From: Amia ocellicauda
Taxonomy: Eukaryota; Chordata; Actinopteri; Amiiformes; Amiidae
Length of the DNA stretch: 64,000 nucleotides
Reading direction: 5' to 3'
Assembly (NCBI RefSeq): GCF_036373705.1
Contig: NC_089856.1
Location: 26,808,798 to 26,872,797, forward strand
A program made the translations under genes and the position numbers. The notes beneath the pieces were generated by a model. That model worked only from the letters and a program-made list of their open reading frames with translations. It was not told where the DNA came from and searched no databases. This document shows positions 12,801 through 24,023 of this stretch, one piece after another (positions within the stretch are counted from its first letter, which is position 1; each line of letters opens with the position of its first letter).

Positions 12801-13577
12801 TTTCAAGGCTGGAGTTAGAACTTCGCCACTAAAATCAAACCATTTCTGGGCTTCAGGATAGACAGCCCAGTTATTCTGTGAGCTAAACAGTAAGGAATGG
12901 ATGCCACACCAAATCTGTGTCAATAGGATGTGTGTAATCCCTTGTCTGAAGCTTTAGGAAACATCTGTGTTGAAGTGACACGACTCCAACCCCCACTTCC
13001 ACAGGTGGAGTGTCACACCTCTTGGTTAATGTCTTAGACAGCTTCCAGGCACTAACGCGGCCATCACTCTTTTAATTAAAAATACTCCACACAGGCGCTG
13101 CTAATTCCAGTGCGCACAGTAATAAATATCTAAAAGCTTTTTGTTAACAATTTTCCTGTGTGTGTTGTGTGTGTTGTGTGTGTCTGTGGATGGGTGTGTG
13201 TGTTGTCCGTGTGCGTCTGGCTTTGTGTCTCCCCAGGCGTGCTGATATACTTTGGCTACGGCATGTGGAACAGCACCCTGGAAATCAACGCCCGAGAGGA
13301 GATCTTACACCAGAGCACGTACCAGCGCTACGACATGGATGTGGACGACACCTTCACAGTGGACGATGACATTCCCTACCCTCAGGAGGGTGGAGAGCAG
13401 TACCAGGACTGGGCCGCCCCCAAGGACAGCAGTTACCAGCACCAGCAGAAGGCCGTGCCTGATGCTGTAGACAACAACAGGACCTCGCAATGCAGTAAAC
13501 CCAAAAGCAAAGGGAAGTCCAGTAAAGGCTTTGAGGCATTGATCGCGGACGATGAGCTAGATTACTCACCTGAATGA
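862..13577 (+). CDS. slc7a14: SLC7A14, cationic amino-acid transporter family member (3' six coding exons, 5' partial)
   Basis: Six exons join in frame: 862-1098, 5764-5981, 6623-6769, 10494-10702, 10993-11870 and 13237-13577, ending in TGA. All junctions inside the window are AG/GT. The joined product is about 675 residues; the family member is about 770, so roughly the first 95 residues, including the first membrane helices, lie left of the window. The peptide closely follows SLC7A14: the [20 protein letters not shown] stretch, the [12 protein letters not shown] loop of APC-superfamily CAT transporters, many hydrophobic helices, the long hydrophilic loop in exon 10993-11870 with [19 protein letters not shown], and the acidic tail ending ELDYSPE. 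The protein is a multi-pass membrane protein of the SLC7 CAT subfamily, reported in neurons and retina and linked to lysosomes; its substrate is debated. No frameshift or stop is seen, so the gene looks functional. Introns carry Tc1 insertions. Identification is sure; exon edges are inferred from splice signals and frame. Confidence 0.96.
1178..2471 (+). mobile_element. Tc1/mariner element, family A, copy 1 (defective, 1294 bp)
   Basis: The element starts CAGTACTGTGCAAAAG and ends with its inverse, each end next to a TA target dinucleotide (1176-1177 and 2472-2473). The terminal inverted repeats are long, about 200 bp, reaching the CTAGGTACACTTGCACA segment. Between them lies a degenerate Tc1-like transposase on the + strand: the N-terminal paired-type helix-turn-helix region (1549-1806), then remnants with HDNNPKHT-like and [14 protein letters not shown]-like catalytic blocks up to about 2250. 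Relative to copy 2 of the same family (9,7xx-8,7xx, - strand), about 240 bp are missing at position 1805, with further small deletions near 1824 and 1906. It sits in an intron of SLC7A14 and cannot encode an active enzyme. Confidence 0.93.
1549..2330 (+). pseudogene. Tc1-like transposase, internally deleted
   Basis: The frame from 1549 gives a Tc1 N-terminus with the helix-turn-helix [20 protein letters not shown] and a GRPRK hook, then stops at 1804-1806 directly after ERHIML where an internal deletion has fused distant parts. Later pieces in other frames show [10 protein letters not shown] (about 1873), the second aspartate block around 2025-2045 and the [14 protein letters not shown] block around 2122-2163. 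Several frame changes and the deletion make it dead. Confidence 0.85.
2472..5763 (+). other. SLC7A14 intron sequence without recognised features
   Basis: The remainder of the intron between exons 862-1098 and 5764-5981 is AT-rich. I see no coding exon of another gene, no RNA gene and no further intact mobile element here. Short open frames have no recognisable similarity. Confidence 0.6.
6770..7920 (+). other. SLC7A14 intron sequence without recognised features
   Basis: Ordinary intron sequence between exon 6623-6769 and the transposon cluster that begins near 7921. No gene, RNA or repeat was recognised. Confidence 0.55.
7921..8665 (-). mobile_element. Tc1/mariner element, family B, truncated
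   Basis: Starting at CAGTTGTACAATACATACG and running to about 8665, the - strand encodes broken Tc1-type transposase. It has [19 protein letters not shown] (about 8210-8283), carrying the second catalytic aspartate, then [15 protein letters not shown] with the third acidic residue, and then a C-terminal stretch with [18 protein letters not shown]. The frames are interrupted by shifts. The 5' part of the element, upstream of the second aspartate block, is represented only by fragments up to about 8665, where sequence of family A begins. It is a different family from the flanking elements, judged by both terminal sequence and transposase. Confidence 0.8.
8666..10145 (-). mobile_element. Tc1/mariner element, family A, copy 2 (rearranged)
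   Basis: The right end (10138-10145, CAGTACTG followed by TA) is the same terminus as in copy 1 but in inverted orientation. The - strand then reads the family A 5' region and transposase in order: helix-turn-helix N-terminus (9761 down to about 9350), a middle piece with [11 protein letters not shown] (about 9204-8995) and the [19 protein letters not shown] block (8970 downward). The expected left terminus is absent. Instead 8671-8745 repeats the 5' subterminal part of the family in + orientation, so two broken copies abut head-to-tail in a scrambled way. The transposase has frameshifts and is inactive. It lies in the SLC7A14 intron before exon 10494-10702. Confidence 0.85.
8764..9761 (-). 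pseudogene. Tc1-like transposase, frameshifted (family A)
   Basis: Three consecutive pieces on the - strand reconstruct the order of a Tc1 transposase. First is the DNA-binding N-terminus with [19 protein letters not shown] and GQPRK. The middle piece is [20 protein letters not shown] through [12 protein letters not shown]. The C-terminal piece has [18 protein letters not shown]. Frame changes occur between 9350 and 9570 and near 8990. Unlike copy 1 it keeps the central region that copy 1 has lost. Confidence 0.85.
11871..13236 (+). other. Last SLC7A14 intron, with TG-rich tract before the acceptor
   Basis: The intron between 11870 and 13237 has strong GTAAGC and CCCCAG ends. An imperfect (TG)n tract at about 13156-13202 lies 30-80 bp before the acceptor, where the branch point and pyrimidine tract are expected. 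No other feature was recognised. Confidence 0.7.
13156..13202. repeat. Imperfect (TG)n tract
   Basis: Repeats of TGTGTGTTG type lie just before the last SLC7A14 exon. Confidence 0.85.
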
Positions 13578-16500
13578 GAATGTATCTGAATGTCTGTGTC
13601 CCCCCTTGGGCTAGAATGTTAAACTTGCAATTTATTTATTTTAAAAATTGTATTCTATCTTCTATTTGTATTTGGTTTTATTCATCTCAGTTAGGGCTTT
13701 GTATGTTGGGTTATTTTTGTTGGTTTGTTTTGTTTAATTGCTTGTTTGTGTTTGAACAGGCCTCCTCTTTTGTCCCTTCCTGGAAAAAAAAAACCATTTG
13801 AAATTACATTAAATCCACTGCATTGATTTTAAAATCTGTAACGGTAGATATTAAAAGTCTAAACTGAAAGTGTAAAGAGAATCGGGTAAATAACTTGTAC
13901 TTTTATCAAAACGTTTGCCATTGCATTTTCTAGCGAACACACACAATCACACATACAATATTGTGTTTCTTTCCTTAATGTTTGGTGGAGTCCCAGATAA
14001 ACTCCTGTGCGTTGAAAGATTAATTGCCAAGGAGATCTTCTGGGATTTGCCTAAAACTTCTTCACAATTCATCATATTTACATACCTCTTAATATGGCTC
14101 AGTAGTATTGGGACACCTCTGAATCAGGAGTATATAGATAATGTTCAGACCCTTAAGCTAATGCACACCTTATTTGTTTCTCTGCATGAAAAGTGTGTTG
14201 TGGGAAAGAAATATGGCAACTCACAAACTGCAGAGTTATATTATCAACAAATATATAATAATACAACAGTTAAACAGTGGAGGCAAATACACCACAACAT
14301 ACTGATATTTAGATTTAGCAAATGAGGTGCAGGAACATTATACACTTGAACAGCAAATATGATTCTGATTTTAAAGAGCCATATTGGGAGGTATGCGTTA
14401 TATTCCAAACCCAACAAAACACAAATATTTGCATTAAACCTATAACAACAGGAAGGTACACTTTATCTAAGAGACAAGAGAGCCCCTAACGGAGGCCTGC
14501 AAGAAACACTAATTTGCTGTATTTTTTCAAAGTTCCCTACATTCTTAAAATACTGAAACCTGAAGTGATCTGATTGCACAGAACATAGTCTTGCTCTGCA
14601 GTCAGGCTCCCAACTATTAAACCAACACATCACAATGTGACACATATGTATAATTTCAAAATTTCTGAATCTCATTTTCACTGGTACTGGTCCTAGGTTC
14701 TGACGTGTTCCTGTGCTTCTCAGCAGACTTAAACAGGTATGACATTGCTAGGAATCTTAATTGCTGAGAGAGGTGTGATCAGCTGTAGAGTTCCACGGGT
14801 TTCAGTGATTCACAGGGGGAATCATCCATGTCCCTGTGACAGAGATTGGCAAGATACTCTCACATTGTGGAGGTGCTGATAGAGCAATCAAAGAGAAGGA
14901 GCTGGTAGAAAACTGTTCATCTGTGTGAGGTGAGCAGTACTGAGGGGGAGAGCGAAAATTGTCTGATCCCAGTTTTAAACTGGTGTTCTTTTCTACAGAT
15001 TTTATCATTGCTTGTAGAGCATTATGCATATGAAATATGGAGCAAGAACCCTTTGTGATGTTAAACACTTTTCTTGGTGTGAAATACATTTATTTATTTA
15101 TTTGTTTATTTACATAAATACATATCAGCCCATCTTTTAAAATCAGTTCTGTCAGACAGTTCCAGGGTCTTTTTTCCCCCACTATCAGTAGATTCAGAAA
15201 GATTTTGTTGAGCCATCTGACTTCCAGTGTTTCACTGTTGCACATTGTATAAGAGGCTTTTGAAACATGTAAAATGTGGGGAAGTTGAGATCTATGTATT
15301 ATTTATTTTGTTGGCACTTTGTGCTACTTGAGAAAGACCCTGCGTGTTTCTTTTCCCACACAACGCAAGAGAAGTTTAAATTTCAAGGCTTCTGCTTTGA
15401 TTCCGCCTGCCTTTATGTGACATCTAGCCCAAGGGCATTGTAAATGTGAAAACAAATGGTAATTGGACTTTGCTTGCAATAGTGCCTTCATCTGTCAATG
15501 TGTGCTTTAACTTTTTCCCCCAGTAACCATTATAAATTTCTACTACTCTGTCAGGGGGAAGGGCAGGGGCATCTTTCAGGTGTTATTTTTCTACTGTTGT
15601 CTGTTTTCTTGATGCAGTTGTCAGTTATGTGGTACCTCACTTCTCTAGTTCTTCATGTGTTACAGTGAATCAGTCACACCATTGCAAGCAGGAAATTCCA
15701 TGTATATACTCAACCCCACTGTTTAGCTTGTTAATGTTTCCTCATAGAGAAAAAAAAAGAAGAAAAAAAGAGACAAACCGAACTAAATGAAAGCATGAAT
15801 GGGAATTCTTTGCTTGCGCTGAATGCTTTGTGGAGTGTAATGTCCTGATGTTCTTTCATCACAGTGGCTCAGGTGTTTTCTATCAGTTTCACCACTCACG
15901 ACTCTCACATCCTGTATGGTTCAGTGCAAGACCAATTGAGGCCCTAAATTGACCTGCAAAAGTAACTCAACTGTGTCCCATTAATGGAAGCCTTAAGGGT
16001 ATGGGATCTGTGAAGTGCAGTACATTCATTATTTATGGATGCATTTCTTTATGCTTTTTAAATTATACAGTTTAATTGGTGACATTCTTGTTGTTATAGC
16101 TGCACCTCCTCGTGTATGCTTAGTATTGAAATCATTTTAATGCATTTCCACTGCCTATTTATTTATCCATTAGTTGTTTTGTTTATTTTAGCTTCTTGTC
16201 CTGAAACCAGCCATCTTTGTGACGTTTATGAAAATAAAATACAAACAAATGACATGCATGACTGTATCCGTGATAGTCTGAATAAAATAGGCAAATATCA
16301 AAATCTCATTCTTGTTAGCTTGAATGGAAAAGGCAGTAGACATCTTGTACTGAATAGGAGAATAGTGAGAAGGGTCGCCCATAGGGTTTTGTCATTTAAC
16401 CTCATTGTGTTCGTACTTATGCCTTTTTATGCCTTAGTTGTATTCCCATCTACAGTCTAAGACACTTCAGTCTAGTTCCACTTTTAAAAAGAGAGATATA

Positions 16501-16805
16501 GGGCCTCAATTGGAAGATGCATTTCAGCCTGGCATTTTATTATAGCAGCATGTTCAGAAATCCAGAACCCAGAGTGGAGTATCTTCCTTAAGTCTTTGCA
16601 TGTCTGGCTACCACACAAGATGTTTTAAATGTAACAATGTAGCAAAATTCGGGCTTCCTGAAAGAGTTCGGAGCCCCTATTGCGTTTTTTTCTTTTTTTT
16701 TTTCTGTTTACAAGTCAAGCCAAAGTTTGCAAAGTTTTTGTTTACTTACTTGAACTAGCCAACCATTTAGATTCCACTAGAATGACAGTATGGACACACA
16801 CACGC

Positions 16806-16840
<35 letters not shown>

Positions 16841-17605
16841 AAGAAAGTTAATGAAGTATTTTTTTACAGGTGTTTCATAACCATGGAGATGCTGCGTTCT
16901 CAGTAGGGTTGACGTTTTTTGTCAGGTGTGAGTGAGTAATTCCCAAAGATTCACTCAGTCTGCACACACAGACCTCTGAGACTGACTTCTGCAAAGCAGT
17001 GAGAAAAAATAAATAAATATATTTTTAATGGTCTTTCTAGAATTATAAGGCTCAGTTAATGACTTTTTTTTTCTTCTTCTTTGAAATTACAAAACATAGG
17101 TCTAGAAAAATATATGAAATTAATGTACAACTCGATAAGTAAACTTGTAAAAGTGTAAAGACTATTTTATTACAAATCTTTAAAAAAGTAAAAACAAATG
17201 TTGCCACTATTGCTTTTAAAGTCAGCTACTATTTGTTAAAATGGAGAAACATATCACGTTTGACTTGTTAAACTGTATTTCTGACATTCTGGTTTATTTG
17301 GTCTTTGTTTGGAAAATGTTGAGTGGCTAATTTTTGCTTAATATTTTGGGGTTTCTGCTGTATATTTTGCAAATTCTGGTATGGAGTTGCTGTATTATGG
17401 TTTGTTTGTTATTTTCTGTGTGTGGTTTTTGCCCCTTGGTGGTACACTGTATAATGAGATATTGATATTGCCTCATGCAACAATGAAAGTTATTTATTGC
17501 AATTCTATTATAGAGTGACTCTTATTTTACTGTTGTTGTTTTGATGCTACAAGTATATATCATGACTAAAGACACATTAAATAAATATTTCACAAAATAT
17601 GTAGA
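13578..17605 (+). other. Probable SLC7A14 3' UTR and downstream sequence
   Basis: No coding exon follows the stop at 13577. The sequence is AT- and T-rich with many AATAAA-like signals; the hexamer at 17580-17585 is one plausible distal polyadenylation signal, and an earlier end is equally possible. The family is known for a long 3' UTR, so assigning this stretch to it is an inference. A (CA)n tract lies at about 16794-16838. Open frames here, for example 13915-14325, have no recognisable similarity. Confidence 0.4.
16794..16838. repeat. (CA)n microsatellite
   Basis: About 20 CA units with two CG interruptions. Confidence 0.93.
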
Positions 17606-20230
17606 TTTTACTAAATTAATACATTAGGCCATCTCACATACACTCTCTATTGTGAAAGTGTGATTTGCTTAAAACACATGCAAATAAAATGTATGTTAAT
17701 ATCACAGTGTAGAACTAGTGCAGAACTTCCCTGTTTTTGAATTGAGTGAACACTAGATCCTGTGAAAGAAGGAAATTGGGAAATTATTCACGTAGGAACA
17801 TCCCTGTGAGAGTCACGACCAACAGAGCAACAAACCCACTACGCCAAAAGACGGGACCCCTGAAATGGGGGATTTGTAAACTTTACTAAGTTCACAGAGG
17901 GATTACTTCACTGTAATGAGCTCGTACACTATGACTCCCATTCTGCATGGAACAAGTTTTTCAGAATTCAGAACAGAGTTTTGTTTTCAGGTTCTTCCAA
18001 TTAGAATATTTCTTTACACATAATTCAAGTGTCTCAAGTCAACAAAAAGCCACATTTCCCATATTATGTCCAACATCTTCTAAGAAATATAAATATAAAA
18101 TCTGGACTAAATTTAAGTTTCAAATGCCCTGATAAAGAAAGTATGTTTAATTCCACTTTAGGTCAGGATTACATCAATATTTTGACTCATCCACCAATCA
18201 AAATTTAAAAAGACCCACGACATGATGGCAAGTTTCCATAGGAAGAATGAAGGTTCTGGCAGCAATAAAGCCGCCATCAATTACTGGTTTGAACATTTAG
18301 ATATGGCGGGTTTGATGAAGATATGATCCAGGCCTAAATCATGATGATGATGATAATTAATAATAATAAATGGGTCCACTGAACAGGACTGTTGATATCT
18401 GGCACTAGATGAGAACAAAGGTCTACACAAATGCAGTTGAGTTTGATACCAGGTTTTTGCCACTTCCCCAAGTTTGCAGTAACACATTACATAATACACC
18501 ATATGAATCATTAATTTAAACGATTCCTTTTGCATTTGCTTTTTAGCTGACAGATGTATATTTATTCAAATGAATTAATGTCATTATCTGCCTCTTTTTT
18601 GCTTTTCCTTTTTTACAATAATCAAGAACTTAGTCACTATAATTAGACACAATCCAATTTGCTCTCATGGTGGATTCCAGTAATAGTGCATAGCCTGCAT
18701 CTCCCTGGAGAATCCTGATTTGTAATGAATGTGAAGGAGATATTTATCATTTCTTTCAAAAACCAATTAAATTCACTCAGGGAGCAGAATGTTGCAATTA
18801 AAACAGCCATTATCCTTGCACAACTGCAGCTCTAGTTAACACATAAGGATTCATAGGACTCCAACAAAATTAGCACATAGCTAAAGAAACCCAAACCAAA
18901 ATAATTATTTGCATTCGATGCAATGCAAAAATACAATGCAAACCTCATTTCTCAGCTTTTTTTTCCTCCTTTGCCTGAGTATAGTCTGAGGTTTAATGAA
19001 CCGATCCTTCACATTTAAGTCCATGAATCATCTAAGAGATCCAAGATGCTGCTGCATAGCTGTGTGCACTGTGTAACGAACAGCTATCCCACCTGAATGT
19101 GCTCCTTCCCCACTCAAAAATCTTGCATGTTGTTCAGAACACTTGAATTTGCCTTAGATATTAAGTTTCTCACACATACCTTGATATATTTAATCTATTA
19201 TTATTAGACATACTTGCTCTAAAGCGCTTTCATGTCATTCTCCTTTCCTCCCTGTATTTGAAATGCCCGATAAACTTGCTTCTGCATGACTGAAACAGAA
19301 GGCCAATATGTGTCTTAGTGCTGAATCTGTGGTTGAAAGGTCAGGGGTCAGCTGGACACCTGGCAACAACAGCTCATCAACAGGAAAACACATCTTAGAA
19401 TAACAAGTCAACATTGTTCCTGCTAAGATTACTGGCCAAACCAAACAAGACCTTGAAATGGACACCTTGCATCTGAAACAGGTGAGGGTGTTGTATCTAG
19501 ATGTTTTGTCACCATTATTTCTTGATTGTAAGCTTGACGTATCCTGAATGTATTCTAAGCTTCAGCTCCATTGCATTTTCTGTCTCTTCATGGTATTGCA
19601 CGCTGTAATTTTCCCATGCTGCTTTGGGTGTGCCCACACATGTACATCTTGGGTCAAGTGGAACACTGCTTCCCATGTATATGTTGGATTGTGTTCAGTG
19701 AAATTCAAGGCACTTGCATTGAAAATGCCCTGAAAGGAATAAAAAAGCATACATCTTTTTTATGGCTCTTCAGTGATGGCTTGCTCTAAATCAATGACTG
19801 TAGACATTCACTGAGTGCTAGATAAACCATAATAAAATTTGTCAGTGAATCAACTCAAAATAATCAATACCCAGATGGTTCCCGTCTTTGCTCACTAATG
19901 TGCTCATTCTGTGCTCATTAAAACAAGTGAATGATGGTTCCAAGTCTAATGTTATTGCAGCAGAGACATCAGTTTTGTTTTTTTCCCAAGGCATCGACCA
20001 CTGCAGTAATTCAGTCTTGTTGCTTAAGAAAATATTAATTTAAAATGCCTGAATAATGCTTTATTGTACTTTAATGCTGTAATACTACAATAGACAAACA
20101 GTATTTTTTATGATTTAATGATGAGCCATTTATACAAGGTGATACCACTACAATACCACTACAATAAAATATATACTAAAAAATACAATGATGACATAAT
20201 TGGGCAATAACCAGTCTCAGTGTTTGACTT
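17606..20230. other. Spacer between SLC7A14 and CLDN11, no gene seen
   Basis: The two genes converge here. The sequence is AT-rich, with only short open frames that match nothing I know. A small (GAT)n/(AAT)n tract is near 18341-18369. Confidence 0.5.
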
Positions 20231-20232
20231 TC

Positions 20233-20272
<40 letters not shown>

Positions 20273-20277
20273 ATGAA

Positions 20278-20313
20278 ATGTTTCCACTTGCTTGGATCTA
20301 CAGCTTTTCCATG

Positions 20314-20377
<64 letters not shown>

Positions 20378-20413
20378 CATGGAAAAGCTGTAGATCCAAG
20401 CAAGTGGAAACAT
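20278..20413. repeat. 136-bp perfect palindrome with (AT)n core
   Basis: Two 40-bp arms, 20278-20317 and 20374-20413, are exact reverse complements (left arm starts ATGTTTCCACTTGC). The spacer is about 56 bp of AT dinucleotides that is itself self-complementary, so the whole block is one inverted repeat. A further AT tract (20233-20274) precedes it. Such a block can extrude as a cruciform or fold as a long hairpin. No flanking target duplication was recognised. Confidence 0.9.
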
Positions 20414-20616
20414 CTTGATATAAGCTGCTGATGATGATGTTGATATATATAGCATAACATATATATATATGTTATTTACACATTATTTGCACCAATATTC
20501 TCTTATTTGGCACAATATGTAAACAAAGTATAGAGGATGGAATAGAGGTTTTAAAGTTAAACACCCATTAGATTCACAAAATTAATGCAAAGAGCAGTTT
20601 AGAGAAAAAAAAAACT

Positions 20617-20622
20617 TTTATT
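20617..20622 (-). terminator. Candidate CLDN11 polyadenylation signal
   Basis: AATAAA on the - strand, about 800 bp downstream of the CLDN11 stop codon. It is the clearest hexamer I noticed in the expected direction; use of this site is inferred. Confidence 0.4.
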
Positions 20623-21419
20623 AATAGAAATTCAGACAATAAAAGATACCAATGCTGTAATAAATAATCAAGGCAGTGTTTCATGTGTTATTATTAGAAA
20701 AGTCTCGTGGAATGTTATAAAGATTAGTTTGTTCTTTTAATGGAAATAGCTCTGTAAGTATGTGGGATTTGCAGTGGTAAATTAGTCTACTATTCTTGTG
20801 TCATGTATTGCTACCCATCACATTGTGTTGCTTTAAACACTGTACATGCCTAGACTATTTATACATTACCGTAAATGATCAATCAGTTTTTATGTACAGG
20901 AACCACCATTTTCTGCAGACGATCAGAAATTAAAGTTTCATGTCTTGGTACCTTTGATACCTTTTTGAGGTTTACAGGAATTCACATTATACTGCAACAC
21001 ATTAATGACCATTGACAATTACAACAAAGACAAAACATAATAAGCTATTTAGTATTATGAACCTTTGTCTTTATGGAAGAAGTTCTAAAGCACATTTCTT
21101 AGGAAGAGTCCTTGGATTATTGAATCCCTTTATCACTTCATACAACAGATGTGCCTGCTTTTAATGACCTGTACGTTGGGGTTTGTGCTTGCAAAACATC
21201 TGGATGAATCTTCTGTCACTCAGAGACCTGGCAGCTGGCCTGTTGCATTCCATCGATCTTTGAAGGGGAAAACATCAAATGACTTACTGCACAGGTTATA
21301 TGTAAAACAATGAAATCCATTATTCCACAGTGGGATGCCCTCATAATTGAAGCTGGAGTGAAACTGCCCGGTGGAAGGTCCTCTTTTGGTTGTGTTAGTC
21401 CGATTGTTGTAATCCAGTC

Positions 21420-22766
21420 TCACACGTGAGCACTTTTGGCATGGTTGGCAGAAGGGGCGGGGTTGGTTGATCCCTGTTTAGAGTAATAGAAGCGGTTCTC
21501 GGTGTACTGTGTGGAATCGCCCGAACAACAGCTGATCATTGATCCGCCGAGAAGACAGAAGGCCGAGCCCACCCAGCCCACGTACAGAGAGAAGCCAAAA
21601 GACATCAGCCCTGTCTCATGGTGCGCTCCGATTGGGAACCACACCGTTGACACTATTCCACACAGTGCTGGTGACAGATAAAAACAACAAATACGACATT
21701 AATACATATTGATGTTTTAAAACACATGTATAATGTTATTTTTTCCTCATCAAAAAAGCAACTCCATTATATGAAATTATAACCAATATTGCAGTGCAAA
21801 CTAGAAATAAGGGAACAACCCCACTGATGGGGATAAAAAAAAGCAGTGTTGCACAGCGTAAGTTAACTGTATTTATATGATATCTATGGAATGCTTTTAT
21901 TTTCAAGGATGTTTTAAACCCCAAAGTACAACTGCAAGCTAAAATTGAATTCTTACTCTCATTCTTCTTCTGGTTGTCAATAATAAAAATAATAAGTTGT
22001 TGTACTAAACACCATATTCTTATGTACCAGTTCAAAGAACATGGATCTCCATAAAGAAAACATAAATCTGTAGTGTTTTTCAACCTCAATAATCCAGCAG
22101 ATTTTGGGCCTAGAAATGAAGTACATTTGTTTCACTTGCTTGAATAACAATTAGTCTTGTTTACTAATTAGCAGCACTAGAGGAATGAACACCAGAAGCA
22201 CTCTGGCCTTTGTGGACCGGACTTGAAGAATGCAGCTGTGAATGGTACCACGACCCTGAACTGGATGAAGTGAGTATTGAACATGGATGTATGGCTGGCT
22301 GTGCATGATAATCATGTTCCCAGTGGCTGGATGGGGTGACGGAGGTTTGGCGGCTTACCCATCAGCAAGATGAGGACCCCTCCCAGCACGGCGCGCTTGT
22401 GCTTGGCTGACTCGGGCTCATTCCCCAGGTTGATACATGGCATGGCCATCAGCACGAGTGCCACCGCAGGCAGCCCAAGGATGGAGGCTGTGATCATCAG
22501 GGCACGGGTAGTCTGGATGTAGGCTGCAAACAACACATTCATATTCAGTTACAAAAACTAAATAACATCTGGTTTCACAGACTTTGATTGACAAAAATCC
22601 TGGACTACACTACCTAAAATAACACTGGGTAGTCCAAAGTTAGACTAGAAACCAACCAGTGTTTAAAACAGCGGTAAATTGGGTTTTATTTTAAAAACAG
22701 TATGTATTTGTTTAATTGTATAAATAGTAAAACCAAGCAACACATCATAAATAATAATAATAAAAC

Positions 22767-22813
<47 letters not shown>

Positions 22814-23745
22814 GTACAAAAAATATTATATTCGTATGTTTCAGTTTTCAGTTTCAGTTTTTTTTATTTCAAGGATCTGAATAAACCAATACATCTGCAT
22901 GAAAATACATTATTACCAGTCTTTCACTCTTCAGCCATTTACAGTTTAAATGTATATCCTTTATGTATACATCAAATAATCCAAAGAGAATAATTATTTA
23001 ACTCTTTTAGAGTGTATTCAGTGACCATAATCTACTTTTTTCTATTGTAAAATTATAAAAACATATCTGAAGAGAACACAACGTCTATTAAAAAACGCAA
23101 TTCAATGAAAAGCTCACAAAATAAGCACATTCTATAGAAATGTATATAAAAAAAGTAGTTTAAATGTTCAGTGGTCACATTTTAACTTCTATTGGATAGA
23201 TTTGATTAAGTAGATATTTTTGTTATTCGTTTACATACAGAAAGAAACAAAAAATAAATAAATCGTTTTGGGTATTATAAAACACCCCTACTTTATAATT
23301 AGATATAGGCTATGGATTTATAATTGGGTATAACTGTTAGAACGTTTACAATTTCCCCAATAAACTTTATATACATACATATTTTTTTAATTTTGCTAAT
23401 ACAGTTTAATTTGTGAAATTGAAACAATAGAAACTTTAATATGTTGTTGTTTCGTGCCATTTTATTGTAGGTAGGAGGTGGATGGCGCAAACTGTGAAGC
23501 ACACTGTTGTGATTCTTACCTGGTAAAGACAGGATCTGATTCAGGGCAATACAATGGTAAAGCACAGTAGAAACGACACAATCCGCCCACAGGCCTTTGG
23601 CACCCAATTCATCCATCTTCTTACAGGTAGCCATGCCATACTTGCAGGTGAAAACCCACTCGTTGGTGGCTGTAGCAACGATGATCCCGATCCAGCCAAA
23701 GCAACTCATCATAAAGCCACAGAGCTGCAGGCAGGAGTTGGCCAT
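21420..23745 (-). CDS. cldn11: Claudin-11 (oligodendrocyte/testis tight-junction protein)
   Basis: Three exons on the - strand, 23745-23520, 22523-22359 and 21667-21420, join in frame to 639 bp, 212 residues. This agrees with the usual claudin-11 length of about 207. Junctions are GTAAGA/GCAG and GTAAGC/CCAG, both in phase 1. The claudin signature is present: W30, G51-L52-W53, C56 and C65 in the first extracellular loop. Four membrane segments fit about residues 8-25, 81-101, 117-140 and 160-182. The C-terminus NHAKSAHV matches the PDZ-binding end of claudin-11. The start at 23745 (MANSCLQLCGF) aligns with the family N-terminus; an upstream in-frame ATG would add residues unlike any claudin. 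Claudin-11 forms barrier strands in myelin and between Sertoli cells. TATA and CCAAT boxes lie upstream. Confidence 0.97.
21668..22358 (-). other. CLDN11 intron 2
   Basis: Intron between coding exons 2 and 3, phase 1, GT-AG. It contains no recognised element; the open frame at 21736-22089 has no similarity to a known protein. Confidence 0.8.
22749..22815. repeat. (AAT)n microsatellite in CLDN11 intron 1
   Basis: About 20 AAT units with one interruption, inside the first intron (22524-23519). The rest of that intron is AT-rich and without recognised features. Confidence 0.93.
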
Positions 23746-23970
23746 GGCACAGCAAGAGGTACGACAAGCAAAACAGAAAAAAGACCGAAATATGGAACAA
23801 TAATAGGACTGATGATAACTGGCAAATACCAAATGTATACACAATATGCTAAAAAATAAATAATCCAGAACTTCTAGACGATCTTTGGAGTGCTGTGTAG
23901 AAATAATCCCATCATGTGCAAACCATTGAAGTCCATGTAAGCATCTGTTAGGAATAAAATTCCAGCATGG

Positions 23971-23979
23971 CTTTTATAG
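23971..23979 (-). promoter_or_regulatory. TATA box of CLDN11
   Basis: The - strand reads CTATAAAAG about 230 bp upstream of the start codon. With the usual 25-30 bp spacing, transcription would begin near 23940-23948, giving a 5' UTR of about 200 nt. Confidence 0.65.
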
Positions 23980-24023
23980 CCAATCGCAAGTCATAGAAAA
24001 CTCCCGGAAACTTTCAGCCAATC
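23979..24023 (-). promoter_or_regulatory. Two CCAAT boxes upstream of CLDN11
   Basis: GCCAATC occurs at 23979-23985, adjoining the TATA box, and again at 24017-24023, 38 bp apart on the + strand (ATTGG when read in the direction of the gene). Paired CCAAT boxes of this kind are typical NF-Y sites near promoters. Function is inferred from position only. Confidence 0.5.

Noticed and set aside
20176-20460. Open frame on the - strand with a long Tyr-Ile repeat
   Set aside because: It simply reads through the (AT)n core of the palindrome; no splice context or homology.
23299-23844. Longer CLDN11 start at an upstream in-frame ATG (23844)
   Set aside because: Claudin-11 begins right at the first membrane helix; the extra 33 residues resemble no claudin and read through the expected 5' UTR.
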